From Streptomyces sp. P9-A2 (GTDB lineage: Bacteria; Actinomycetota; Actinomycetes; Streptomycetales; Streptomycetaceae): a stretch of 64,000 nt of DNA. The stretch is taken from positions 3,844,001-3,908,000 of the forward strand of contig NZ_JAZIFX010000001.1 in assembly GCF_036634175.1 (NCBI RefSeq). Reading direction: 5' to 3'. Shown one piece after another: positions 13,860 through 22,191 of this stretch (the first letter of the stretch is position 1; the number at the start of each line of letters is the position of its first letter). The translations under genes were made by a program, and so were the position numbers. Below the pieces are notes generated by a model. It ran no database searches and had not been told where the DNA came from. It was given only the letters and a program-made list of their open reading frames with translations.

Positions 13860-15146
13860 GTGACCAGGGCGATGGGCGCTGCGATGCGCCGGATCCACGT
13901 GGGCAACGCACTCAGTGCGTTCGGCCTCGGCTTCACCGTCCCCTACCTGTACGTCTATGTGGCGCAGGTACGAGGACTCGGGGCCGTGACGGCGGGGCTG
14001 GTGCTCGCCGTGTTCGCGGTGGCCGCACTGATCGTGCTGCCGTTCGCCGGACGGGCCATCGTCCGGCGGGGTCCGCTGCCGGTACTGCTCGTCGCCCTGG
14101 TCACGGCCGCCGTCGGGGCGCTGAGCCTGGGGCTGTCGAGCGGTGCGTCGAGCGTGCTGGTGTCGGCCGCGCTGCTCGGAGCCGGCCAGGCCGTGACGCA
14201 GCCGGCGCTGGCGACGATGATCGTGGACTGCTCCACGGTGGAGACCCGGTCACGTGCGTTCGCCATGCAGTTCTTCCTGCAGAACCTCGGGCTCGGGGTC
14301 GGCGGTCTCATCGGCGGACACCTCGTCGACACGACCAGGGCCTCCTCCTTCACCATGCTGTTCTCGATCGAGGCGGCGATGTTCCTGCTGCTGGTCGTGG
14401 TGATGGCGACGGTGCGAATGCCGCGCTCGCCGCGTATCGAGGGTGCTCCGGCTCCGTCGGCCAAGGGCAGCTGGAAGCAGCTGATGGGCAACCGGGCCAT
14501 GGTGCAGCTGTGCGTGCTGGGCTTCGTGCTGTTCTTCGCCTGCTACGGCCAGTTCGAGTCGGGACTGAGCGCGTACGGGGTCGAGGCGGTCGGTATCTCG
14601 ACGTCGACGCTGGGGACGGCGCTGGCGGCGAACACGCTGGCCATCGTTCTCGCGCAGTTCGTGGTGCTGCGGTTCGTGGAGCGCCGCAGCCGTACGCGCG
14701 TGATCGCGTCGGTGGGGCTGCTCTGGGCCGTGGCGTGGGCCGTGGCCGGGTACGCGGGCCTGGGTAACGGCAGCCAGGCGATGGCGACCGCCGCCTTCAT
14801 CTCGACGTACGCCCTGTTCGGGCTCGGTGAGTCGATGCTGTCGCCGACGCTCGCGCCGCTGGTCGCGGATCTCGCGCCGGAAGGGCTGGCGGGTCAGTAC
14901 AACTCGGCGTTCGCCCTGGTGAAGCAGCTCGCGCTGGCCATCGGTCCGGCGGTGGGCGGGCCGATGGGGGCCTCGCTGCACGGGCCGTACATCGTGGTCT
15001 TCGTGTTGTTCTCACTGGCGATCACGGTGCTCGCGCTGCGGTTGGGCCGACAGCTCACCCAGGTGCAGGACCGGCCGTCCGTGGCACGGAGCCTGGTGGT
15101 CACCCAGGGCGGCGCCCCGGCGGGCCAGTCCCCGGCGCACGTCTGA
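13860..15146 (+). CDS. MFS efflux transporter (DHA1-like)
   Basis: About 428 residues with 12 hydrophobic segments and the short loop RRGPLP... after the second, typical of drug/H+ antiporters of the major facilitator superfamily. I start it at GTG 13860, because the ribosome site AGAGAGG (13847-13853) has normal spacing to it, and not at the in-frame GTG six bases earlier. It diverges from a MarR gene that probably regulates it. The substrate is not deducible. The gene ends in a region with palindromic and dispersed repeats. Confidence 0.88.
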   Translation: MTRAMGAAMRRIHVGNALSAFGLGFTVPYLYVYVAQVRGLGAVTAGLVLAVFAVAALIVLPFAGRAIVRRGPLPVLLVALVTAAVGALSLGLSSGASSVLVSAALLGAGQAVTQPALATMIVDCSTVETRSRAFAMQFFLQNLGLGVGGLIGGHLVDTTRASSFTMLFSIEAAMFLLLVVVMATVRMPRSPRIEGAPAPSAKGSWKQLMGNRAMVQLCVLGFVLFFACYGQFESGLSAYGVEAVGISTSTLGTALAANTLAIVLAQFVVLRFVERRSRTRVIASVGLLWAVAWAVAGYAGLGNGSQAMATAAFISTYALFGLGESMLSPTLAPLVADLAPEGLAGQYNSAFALVKQLALAIGPAVGGPMGASLHGPYIVVFVLFSLAITVLALRLGRQLTQVQDRPSVARSLVVTQGGAPAGQSPAHV

Positions 15147-15229
15147 GACCGGCACGCATCTCTGAGCCCGGCGCTGCGTGTCCGGGACCGGCGCCGCACG
15201 GCGCACCGCTCCCCAGGACCTGCCCTGAC

Positions 15230-15387
15230 GACCTCACCCGCGATGGGGAGTGAATCGGCGAGCGGCGTCATGCGGCTTCGCATCCAAGGCGGAGGAGGAA
15301 GTGAGGGCGGAACCGTCGCGACCGACGACCACGCCGGAGGCGAAGCCGCAGGGCGTCGGGAACCCGCTCGCCATCGCGGGTGAGGTC
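15230..15387. repeat. 158-bp imperfect palindromic element
   Basis: The outer 17 bp (GACCTCACCCGCGATGG, 15230-15246) is perfectly inverted at 15371-15387. The inverted similarity continues inward with indels: CGAGCGG and TGCGGCTTCG...TCC (15270-15283) match the complement of the right arm (15336-15349). It codes for nothing recognisable. It could be a MITE-like element or a long transcript-ending hairpin between the convergent MFS and phosphatase genes. Confidence 0.6.
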
Positions 15388-15397
15388 GTAAGGTCTG

Positions 15398-15552
15398 TCC
15401 GGCGGACCAAGTCGGAGGCAATCGGCGGTATCCGTCCAGCCGGGGTGAGTGGGGTCATGGGGGTCCCCCTGTTCATGGGGGACCCTGCTCGAAGAGCTTG
15501 GGGGAGAGCGTGCCGGCCCCCACGTCTCCGGCATGACCCGCCGGACCGGCCC
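15398..15552. repeat. Dispersed intergenic repeat, copy 1
   Basis: Its 5' block (TCCGGCGGACCAAGTCGGAGG onwards, about 15398-15440) and its 3' block (CTGCTCGAAGAGCTTGGGGG to the CCGCCGGAC end, 15485-15552) both recur at 35062-35376 in the same order and orientation. It ends exactly at the stop codon of the phosphatase gene and fills the space between two convergent genes, as does copy 2. Confidence 0.75.
15461..15485. terminator. Hairpin inside dispersed repeat
   Basis: Perfect 9-bp stem GGGTCCCCC / GGGGGACCC with a 7-base loop, lying between convergent genes. There is no T-tract, as is common for Streptomyces terminators. Confidence 0.5.
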
Positions 15553-17201
15553 TAGGGAGCGACCGGTTTCGGCAGGGCGAACTCGCACCAGACGGCCTTG
15601 CCGCCGCCCGGGGTGCGCCGGCTTCCCCAGTTGGAGGCGATCGTGGCGACGATGGCGATGCCCCGGCCGGACTCGTCTGCGGGTTCCGCGCGGCGGCGCC
15701 TCGGCAGGTGGTCGTCGCCGTCGGTGACCTCGACGATCAGCCGGCGGTCGGTGCGGCGCAGGCGCAGACGCATGGGCGGGATGCCGTGCTGGAGGGAGTT
15801 GGCGACCAGTTCACTGGCGGCCAGGACGCCCAGGTCGTGCAGATCGGCGGAGAAGCGCCAGCTGGTGAGCACGCCGGAGGCGAAGGCACGCGCGCGCGGT
15901 GCCGCTTCGACGCCGCCCAGCAGCTCCAGGGCGGCGTTGTGGAACAGCTCGCTCTCCGGGCCCGTGCGGGCGGGGTGCTGGAGCACCAGCACGGCGACGT
16001 CGTCGTCATGTTCCGGGGTCACGCCCGCCGAGCGGACCAGACGGTCGCAGATCACCTGGGGGGTGCCGGTCGCACCGGCCAGGGCACGCTCCAGAGCGGC
16101 GATGCCCTCGTCCAGGTCCTCGTTGCGGCGCTCGACCAGGCCGTCCGTGTAGAGGACGGCGGTGGAGCCGGGGCTCAGCGGGATCGACCCGGAGGAGTGC
16201 ATCCAGCCGCCGGTGCCGAGCGGAGGGCCGGTCGGTTCGTCGGCGCGCTGGACGGTGCCCTGCTCGTCGCGGACCAGGATGGGCAGGTGGCCGGCGGAGG
16301 CGTAGACGAGGGTGCCCTCGTTGGGGTCGTGGATGGCGTACACGCAGGTGGCGATCTGGTTGGCGTCGATCTCCATGGCAAGGCCGTCGAGCAGCTGGAG
16401 GATCTCGTGCGGGGGGAGGTCGAGGCGAGCGTAGGCGCGTACCGCCGTGCGGAGCTGGCCCATGACGGCCGCCGCGCGGACGCCCCGGCCCATGACGTCG
16501 CCGATGACCAGGGCGGTGCGCCCGCCGCCGAGGGTGATCACGTCGTACCAGTCGCCGCCGACGGCGGCCTCGGTGCCGCCGGGGTGGTAGGTGGCGGCGA
16601 CCCGCAGGTCGTCGGGCTCCTCGAGCTCCTGCGGGAGCAGCGAGCGCTGGAGGGTGACGGCGGTCTCGCGCTGGCGGCGCTCGCTCGCGCGCAGGCGTTC
16701 GGCGGCCTCGGCGTGGTCGGTGACGTCGGTGGCGAAGATCAGCACACCGCTGCCGTCGCCCTGGGTGGCCGGGGTGCAGGTGAAGGTGTAGGAGCGGCCG
16801 TCGGGGGCCTTGCGGGACTTGACCGTGCGGGGCTTTCCGCTGCGCAGGACCTGGTCGAGGAGGGGCAACAGGCCGAGTTCGTCGAGCTCCGGGAGCGCTC
16901 CCCGCGCGGGGGCGCCGATCGGGCGGGCGCCGAAGGCGGCCGTGTAGGCGCCGTTGACGTAGGCGGTGCGGTGGTCCGGGCCGTGCACCAGGGCGACGAG
17001 GGAGGGGACGTGGTCGAGGACCTCGCGCACCCTGAGGTCGTCGACGGCGGGCACGGGCCGTGCATGCTCGACGGCTTGTTCGGCGCGGGCCGTGGGCACG
17101 GAGCCCTCCCCCCGCCGGTCCGGAGAGACCGCGTGCTCGCCGCGCGCCGCGGCGCGGCGTTGCGTTCCGGGGAGCCGGGCGCTCCAGCGGGTGAAGTTCA
17201 C
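15552..17201 (-). CDS. PAS-SpoIIE (PP2C)-HATPase regulatory phosphatase
   Basis: 549 residues from a GTG (VNFTRWSARLPG) preceded by GAGGCAAGGA. A PAS domain (about 60-160), a PP2C/SpoIIE phosphatase domain with GGDWYD (215-220) and GDVMGRG (234-240), and a C-terminal GHKL/anti-sigma-type ATPase domain with N-box ASELVANSLQHG and G-box ESGRGIAIV are visible in order. Such proteins dephosphorylate anti-anti-sigma factors, and the HATPase domain resembles RsbW-like kinases, so one protein may carry both activities of a partner-switching pathway. No sigma-B-type partner is adjacent. A longer in-frame extension upstream lacks a ribosome site. Confidence 0.88.
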   Translation of the reverse strand: MNFTRWSARLPGTQRRAAARGEHAVSPDRRGEGSVPTARAEQAVEHARPVPAVDDLRVREVLDHVPSLVALVHGPDHRTAYVNGAYTAAFGARPIGAPARGALPELDELGLLPLLDQVLRSGKPRTVKSRKAPDGRSYTFTCTPATQGDGSGVLIFATDVTDHAEAAERLRASERRQRETAVTLQRSLLPQELEEPDDLRVAATYHPGGTEAAVGGDWYDVITLGGGRTALVIGDVMGRGVRAAAVMGQLRTAVRAYARLDLPPHEILQLLDGLAMEIDANQIATCVYAIHDPNEGTLVYASAGHLPILVRDEQGTVQRADEPTGPPLGTGGWMHSSGSIPLSPGSTAVLYTDGLVERRNEDLDEGIAALERALAGATGTPQVICDRLVRSAGVTPEHDDDVAVLVLQHPARTGPESELFHNAALELLGGVEAAPRARAFASGVLTSWRFSADLHDLGVLAASELVANSLQHGIPPMRLRLRRTDRRLIVEVTDGDDHLPRRRRAEPADESGRGIAIVATIASNWGSRRTPGGGKAVWCEFALPKPVAP

Positions 17202-17374
17202 GAATCCTTGCCTCGTGTCGTGGTCGGCGGCCGGGAGACGGGGCCGGCCGGGGCCCCGGGGCCGCACCGGGAACGGGCAGCCGCCCGCCCTCGGTGGTGG
17301 ACCAGTCTGGCAGGCTGCCGACCGGCCCGGCATCCGTCAGACGTCGGGCCGGTCCGTGGAGTTCCTGGATACGG

Positions 17375-18751
17375 TCAGGACGACCCCTTCGGGTTGTCCG
17401 GGGGGTCCTGAGAAGCCTTTCCACCGGCCGCGAGTTCGAACTCGGCCCGCGGGTGTTCGAGTGAACCCAGGGAGACGATCTCCCGTTTGAAGAGCCCGGC
17501 GAGGGTCCATTCGGCGGCCACGCGCGCCTTGCGGTTGAAGGTGGGGACGCGGCTCAGGTGGTAGGTGCGGTGCATGAGCCAGGCGGGGTAGCCCTTGATC
17601 TTGCGCCCGTAGACGTGGGCGACGCCCTTGTGCAGTCCCAGGGAGGCGACCGACCCGGCGTACGAGTGGGCGTACGTCTGAAGGGGTTCGCCGCGCAGGG
17701 AGTGCGCGATGTTGTCGGCGAGGACCTTCGCCTGACGGAGCGCGTGCTGCGCGTTGGGGGCGCATTCCCGGCCGGGTTCCCCGGCGGTGGCGTCGGGGAC
17801 GGCGGCGGCGTCGCCCGCGGCCCACGCGTGCGGGGCGCCCTCGACGGCGAGTTCGGCGGTGCACCGCAGCCGTCCGCGTTCGTCGCGCGCCAGGTCGGTG
17901 GCGGCGAGGACGGGGTGCGGTTTGACGCCGGCGGTCCATACGACGGTGCGGGTGGGGAAGCGGGCACCGTCGCTGAGTACGGCGACGCGGCCGGTACAGG
18001 ACTCCAGGCGGGTCTCCAGGCGTACGTCGATGTTGCGGCGGCGCAGTTCGCTGACCGTGTAGCGGCCCATCTCCTCGCCGACCTCGGGCAGGATGCGGTT
18101 CGAGGCCTCGACGAGGATCCACTTCATGTCCGCGGGGCGGAGGTTGTGGTAGTACCGCGTGGCGTAGCGGGCCATGTCCTCCAGCTCGCCGAGCGCCTCG
18201 ACGCCCGCGTAGCCGCCGCCGACGAAGACGAAGGTGAGGGCGGCGTCACGGATCGCGGGGTCGCGGGTGGAGGAGGCGATGTCCATCTGTTCGAGGACGT
18301 GGTTGCGCAGCCCGATGGCCTCCTCGACGGTCTTGAAGCCGATGGCGTGGTCGGCGAGACCGGGAATCGGCAGGGTGCGCGAGACGGAGCCGGGTGCGAG
18401 GACGAGTTCGTCGTAGACAACCGCCCGGCCTCCATCGCCCTTCTCGCCGTCGGCGAGGGTGGTGACGGTGGCGACGCGGGCTGCGTGGTCGATGGCGGAG
18501 GCCTCGCCGATGACGATGTGGCACCGGTCCAGGACACGACGCAGCGGTACGACCACATGACGAGGAGAAATGGCACCGGCGGCCGCTTCGGGGAGGAACG
18601 GCTGGTACGTCATGTACGGGTCGGGGGTGACCACGGTGATCTCGGCCGCGCCCCGGGCGAGTTCCCGTTTCAGCTTCCGCTGCAGGCGCAGGGCCGTGTA
18701 CATCCCGACATAGCCGCCACCGACAACGAGAATGCGCGCACGTTCCTTCAC
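17375..18751 (-). CDS. NAD(P)/FAD-dependent oxidoreductase, type II NADH dehydrogenase
   Basis: About 458 residues. The N-terminal FAD Rossmann motif VVGGGYVGMYTAL, a second nucleotide-binding motif FVGGGYAGVEALGELEDMA and the late FAD contact AWAAGDAAAVPD match NDH-2 enzymes, which oxidise NADH and reduce menaquinone at the membrane without pumping protons. C-terminal hydrophobic and amphipathic stretches may anchor it. The start is either GTG 18751 (chosen) or GTG 18766; neither has well-spaced ribosome binding. It diverges from a TetR gene that could respond to redox state or a quinone-like ligand (inference). Confidence 0.85.
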   Translation of the reverse strand: MKERARILVVGGGYVGMYTALRLQRKLKRELARGAAEITVVTPDPYMTYQPFLPEAAAGAISPRHVVVPLRRVLDRCHIVIGEASAIDHAARVATVTTLADGEKGDGGRAVVYDELVLAPGSVSRTLPIPGLADHAIGFKTVEEAIGLRNHVLEQMDIASSTRDPAIRDAALTFVFVGGGYAGVEALGELEDMARYATRYYHNLRPADMKWILVEASNRILPEVGEEMGRYTVSELRRRNIDVRLETRLESCTGRVAVLSDGARFPTRTVVWTAGVKPHPVLAATDLARDERGRLRCTAELAVEGAPHAWAAGDAAAVPDATAGEPGRECAPNAQHALRQAKVLADNIAHSLRGEPLQTYAHSYAGSVASLGLHKGVAHVYGRKIKGYPAWLMHRTYHLSRVPTFNRKARVAAEWTLAGLFKREIVSLGSLEHPRAEFELAAGGKASQDPPDNPKGSS

Positions 18752-19129
18752 CCTCCCATGACGCACCCGCCGCCTGCGTTTGTCCACAGCCCCGACGAAT
18801 TGTGTGACTGGAGGCGGTGGGCGCGCCGAGCAGCCCGGACTCCCGGAGCGAACGATATATGCGCAGGTCAGCAGCTCTTTCCCGACACTTCTCCCGGGGT
18901 ACATACGGGATCAATGCGCCCCGTACTCCGATCGGGGGGCGCTCCGTGCGGAACCTGCCCCTTCTGAATTGACTTCCTCTCAACTATGTTCGTACGTCGA
19001 CGGGGTGTAGGGGGATGCGCTCATTCGGGTCCGCGACGGGCGGATCCGGCCACCGGGCATGTTTCTCGAGCCCCGGCCATCTATGGCGGGGAGTCTCCGG
19101 GGGGAGACGTCATCACCGGGGGAAAACAT
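18752..19129. other. Divergent promoter region, NADH dehydrogenase / TetR
   Basis: 378 bp with no convincing gene. It must hold the promoters of both divergent genes. A TTGACT occurs at 18970 and AT-richer DNA lies near 18960-19000, but I see no matching -10 at normal spacing and no clear palindromic operator. Confidence 0.5.
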
Positions 19130-19882
19130 ATGCATGTTCAGGATTCTCATTGGTCTTCCGCGTCGACCATGGCGCCCGGCACCGCGCTGAGCGCGGCATC
19201 GCCGGGCCACGGGCGCGCGGGAGGACCACGCACGACACCGCTGCGCGTGGACGCGCAGCGCAATCTGGAGCACGTGCTGCGCGCGGCACGTGAGGTCTTC
19301 GGCGAGCTGGGCTACGGCGCGCCGATGGAGGACGTGGCACGCCGGGCCCGCGTCGGTGTGGGCACGGTGTACCGGCGCTTCCCGAGCAAGGACGTCCTGG
19401 TCCGGCGGATAGCCGAGGAGGAGACCTCCCGGCTGACCGACCAGGCGCGTACGGCGCTCGGCCAGGAGGACGAGCCGTGGTCGGCGCTGTCCCGCTTCCT
19501 GCGTACGTCGGTCGCCTCGGGCGCCGGGCGGCTGCTGCCGCCGCAGGTGCTGCGGGTGGGCGTGGTGGACGAGCACGACCACGCGCGCGTGCCGCAGCAG
19601 CGGGCACAGCCGGCCGGCGCCGAACTGCGGCTGGTGCCCGAGAAGGGGTCGGCCGGCGCCGGGGAGGACGACTCCGGTACGGCACAGCTTCTCGACGTCG
19701 TCGGCCGGCTCGTGGAGCGGGCCCGCGAGGCGGGCGCGCTGCGGCCGGACGTGTCGGTGTCGGACGTGCTCCTGGTGATCGCCACGGCCGCGCCCTCGCT
19801 GCCGGATCCGGCCCAGCAGGCGGCCGCCTCGGCCCGGCTGCTGGACATCCTGCTGGAGGGCCTGCGCTCACGCCCGGCGTGA
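19130..19882 (+). CDS. TetR-family transcriptional regulator
   Basis: 250 residues from ATG 19130 (MHVQDSHWSS), which follows a GGGGGA ribosome site. After a disordered N-terminus of about 40 residues, the TetR helix-turn-helix lies at 45-92: FGELGYGAPMEDVARRARVGVGTVYRRFPSKDVL. The C-terminal ligand domain is not diagnostic. It faces the NADH dehydrogenase gene and precedes the sigma factor gene; a hairpin after its stop separates it from the latter. Confidence 0.9.
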   Translation: MHVQDSHWSSASTMAPGTALSAASPGHGRAGGPRTTPLRVDAQRNLEHVLRAAREVFGELGYGAPMEDVARRARVGVGTVYRRFPSKDVLVRRIAEEETSRLTDQARTALGQEDEPWSALSRFLRTSVASGAGRLLPPQVLRVGVVDEHDHARVPQQRAQPAGAELRLVPEKGSAGAGEDDSGTAQLLDVVGRLVERAREAGALRPDVSVSDVLLVIATAAPSLPDPAQQAAASARLLDILLEGLRSRPA

Positions 19883-19899
19883 GCGGGTGCGGCCGATGA

Positions 19900-19922
19900 G
19901 GCCCGTCCGGACCGGACGGGCC
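19900..19922 (+). terminator. Hairpin terminator after TetR
   Basis: GGCCCGTCC ... GGACGGGCC with a 5-base loop, 18 bp after the TetR stop codon. Confidence 0.6.
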
Positions 19923-20077
19923 CTACCCCTTCCCCCAATGGGTGACTGTCCACACTCATGTGCGACAGAAACCCTCGGACGGGTGGATGGGCTGCTCTGA
20001 GCTGTCCTGACCAAAAGCCGCTGTGGCACCCTGACCCCTGATCAGGACCGGTTGGGCAGGTGGCGGGGGCTTCCGCG

Positions 20078-22006
20078 ATGAACGTTGACGGGCGGGACGG
20101 GTCGTGCGGTGACGGCGACTCCGGGGCCGAGAACCCACCGCAGGTGCCGAGTCAGGGATGGCGCACGAGCGTGCCCCCCGACGACAGGGACGACCCGGAC
20201 GGTCTCGTCCCCGCCCAGCGCGACCGGCGCGAGGCGGCCGTCCTGCCTCCCCTGCGCGAACTGCCGCCGTCCGACGCCGGTCTCGTCGCGCGCATGCGCG
20301 CGGGCGACGACTCGGCGTACGAGGAGCTGTACCGGCGTCACGCGGAAGCGGTCCGCCGGTACGCCCGTACCTGCTGCCGGGACACCCACACCGCGGACGA
20401 CCTGACCGCCGAGGTCTTCGCCCGCGTGCTCCAGGCGGTGCGCGGCGGTTCGGGCCCCGAGCACGCCGTACGCGCGTATCTGCTCACGACCGTACGACGG
20501 GTGGCGGCGTCCTGGACGCAGTCGGCGAAGCGCGAGCAACTGGTCGACGACTTCGCGGTCTTCGTCACCCAGGCCGCGCGCCTGCCGCACGTGTCCGGCC
20601 CCGACCCCCTGGACCTGGGGGCGGACGTACGGGCGATGCACGAGGCCGAACAGTCCATGGCCATGCAGGCGTTCAGGTCGTTGCCGGAGCGCTGGCAGGC
20701 GGTGCTGTGGCACACCGAGGTCGAGGACGAGTCGCCGAGCACGGTCGCCACGCTCTTCGGCCTGGACGCCAACGGCACCCGCGTCCTGGCCAGCCGCGCC
20801 CGTGAGGGCCTGAAGCAGGCGTACCTCCAAGCGCACGTCAGTGCGACCCTCACCGACGACGAGGAGTGCGCCCGCTACGCCGACCAGCTCGGCACGTACG
20901 CGCGCGGCCGGCTGCGCACCCGCGCCGAACGGGGCCTGCGCAAGCACCTGGACACATGCGCGCGGTGCCGGCTGGCGGCCACCCAGGTCCAGGAAGTCGC
21001 CGGCGGCATCCCCTCCCTGGTGCCCGTCGCCGTCATCGGCTGGTTCGGCGCCGCCGGGTACGCCAAGGCGGCCGGTCTCCTCGCCGGAGGCACGGCCGCG
21101 GCGGGTGCGGCCGGTGCGGCGGCCGGCGGCTCCGGTGGCTCGGGCGGAGCGGCCGGCGCGGCGGCCTCGGAGGGGCTGGCCGCACCGGTGAAGGCGGGGC
21201 TGGCGGCCGGTGTGGTCGCGGTGGCGACGGCGGCGGCCATCGCCTTCGCCCTCTCGGGCAACGAGAAGCCCTCCGAGGAGCCGAAGGCCGCCCCGCCCGC
21301 CTCGTCCCCCGTGGTCCGCGAGGAGCCCCCGCCCCCCTCGGAGAAAACCCCAAAACCGGCGCCCCCGCCTCCCGCTCCGGCCCTCGCGCCACCGGCGCCC
21401 GCGCCGACGCCCGCGCCGGCCTCGAAACCCACCCCGACACCGACACCCACCCCCGAGCCGGTCCCGCCCCCCGGGCCCGCGCCGGCCCCGAAACCCACCC
21501 CCACGCCGACCCCCGCGCCGCCTCCGGCTCCCACCCCGGCTCCACCGCCGCCGCCACCACCTCCGCCCACTCCGACGGTCCACCAGTTGAGCGAGCTCTC
21601 CCATGACATCAGCGGCGACGGTGACGCTCCCGAGATGCGCATCCGCGAGAGCAGCTGGGTCTGGCAGCGCTCGGCCCTGTCCATCGCTCGCCGAAGCCAT
21701 TCCCCGGGTGTGACGGTCCGCGGCCGTTCCTCCGTCACCATCGACCTGAACCGCCCGTGCACCGCCTACGACGCGACGGTCGGCGTGGACGACCTGACGA
21801 TGAAGCCGGGCAAGGTCACCTTCTCCGTGCACGCGGACGGCGTCCCCCTGTGGAACTCCGGGCCGGTCAAGGGCGGCGGCCGAGCCGTCCCGGTCCACGT
21901 GGACCTGACGGGCCGCAAGACCGTACGCCTGGTGGTGGAGCCTCACAGCCACTTCGACCGCCTGGCCCTGGCCGGCTGGGCCGAGTCCCGCTTCACCTGC
22001 GCGTAG
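20078..22006 (+). CDS. Membrane-anchored ECF-type sigma factor with zinc-finger and NPCBM-like tail
   Basis: 642 residues from ATG (MNVDGRDG). In order: sigma region 2 (about 75-145, with YEELYRRHAEAVRRYA and DDLTAEVFARVL), sigma region 4 (200-250), a putative zinc-binding segment with HLDTCARC (about 290-297), Gly/Ala-rich DNA, a membrane helix (372-393), a Pro-rich extracellular spacer (400-500), and a C-terminal NPCBM-like carbohydrate-binding domain (502-642; GKVTFSVHADG, DLTGRKTVRLVVE). This layout matches ECF group 52, whose S. coelicolor member is SCO4117, reported, as I recall, to affect secondary metabolism and morphogenesis. Fused anti-sigma-like and sensor parts suggest direct control by an envelope sugar signal (inference). 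An alternative GTG start lies at 20060. Confidence 0.85.
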   Translation: MNVDGRDGSCGDGDSGAENPPQVPSQGWRTSVPPDDRDDPDGLVPAQRDRREAAVLPPLRELPPSDAGLVARMRAGDDSAYEELYRRHAEAVRRYARTCCRDTHTADDLTAEVFARVLQAVRGGSGPEHAVRAYLLTTVRRVAASWTQSAKREQLVDDFAVFVTQAARLPHVSGPDPLDLGADVRAMHEAEQSMAMQAFRSLPERWQAVLWHTEVEDESPSTVATLFGLDANGTRVLASRAREGLKQAYLQAHVSATLTDDEECARYADQLGTYARGRLRTRAERGLRKHLDTCARCRLAATQVQEVAGGIPSLVPVAVIGWFGAAGYAKAAGLLAGGTAAAGAAGAAAGGSGGSGGAAGAAASEGLAAPVKAGLAAGVVAVATAAAIAFALSGNEKPSEEPKAAPPASSPVVREEPPPPSEKTPKPAPPPPAPALAPPAPAPTPAPASKPTPTPTPTPEPVPPPGPAPAPKPTPTPTPAPPPAPTPAPPPPPPPPPTPTVHQLSELSHDISGDGDAPEMRIRESSWVWQRSALSIARRSHSPGVTVRGRSSVTIDLNRPCTAYDATVGVDDLTMKPGKVTFSVHADGVPLWNSGPVKGGGRAVPVHVDLTGRKTVRLVVEPHSHFDRLALAGWAESRFTCA

Positions 22007-22191
22007 GCCCCCGGCGGCGGACGAGGGGCGAGGAACACAGCGCTCGGCGTTCGACCGCACACGCGCGGGGCCCGTCGGCCGACACGGGTCCACCGACCGA
22101 GACAGGTCCAACCACCGCACCCGGCCGATCCCGTCACGCCCGGTCGATCCCACCGCACCCGGCCGATCCCGCCGCGACGCCGTAGGCCCTC

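Noticed and set aside
17202..17333. A 44-residue N-terminal extension of the SpoIIE phosphatase
   Set aside because: It is Pro/Gly/Arg-rich without a ribosome site; the GTG at 17201 has an appropriate upstream sequence and gives a familiar N-terminus.
15708..17411. A plus-strand frame of 567 codons opposite the SpoIIE phosphatase
   Set aside because: Low-complexity Gly/Ala/Val translation mirroring the real gene; no ribosome site or family.
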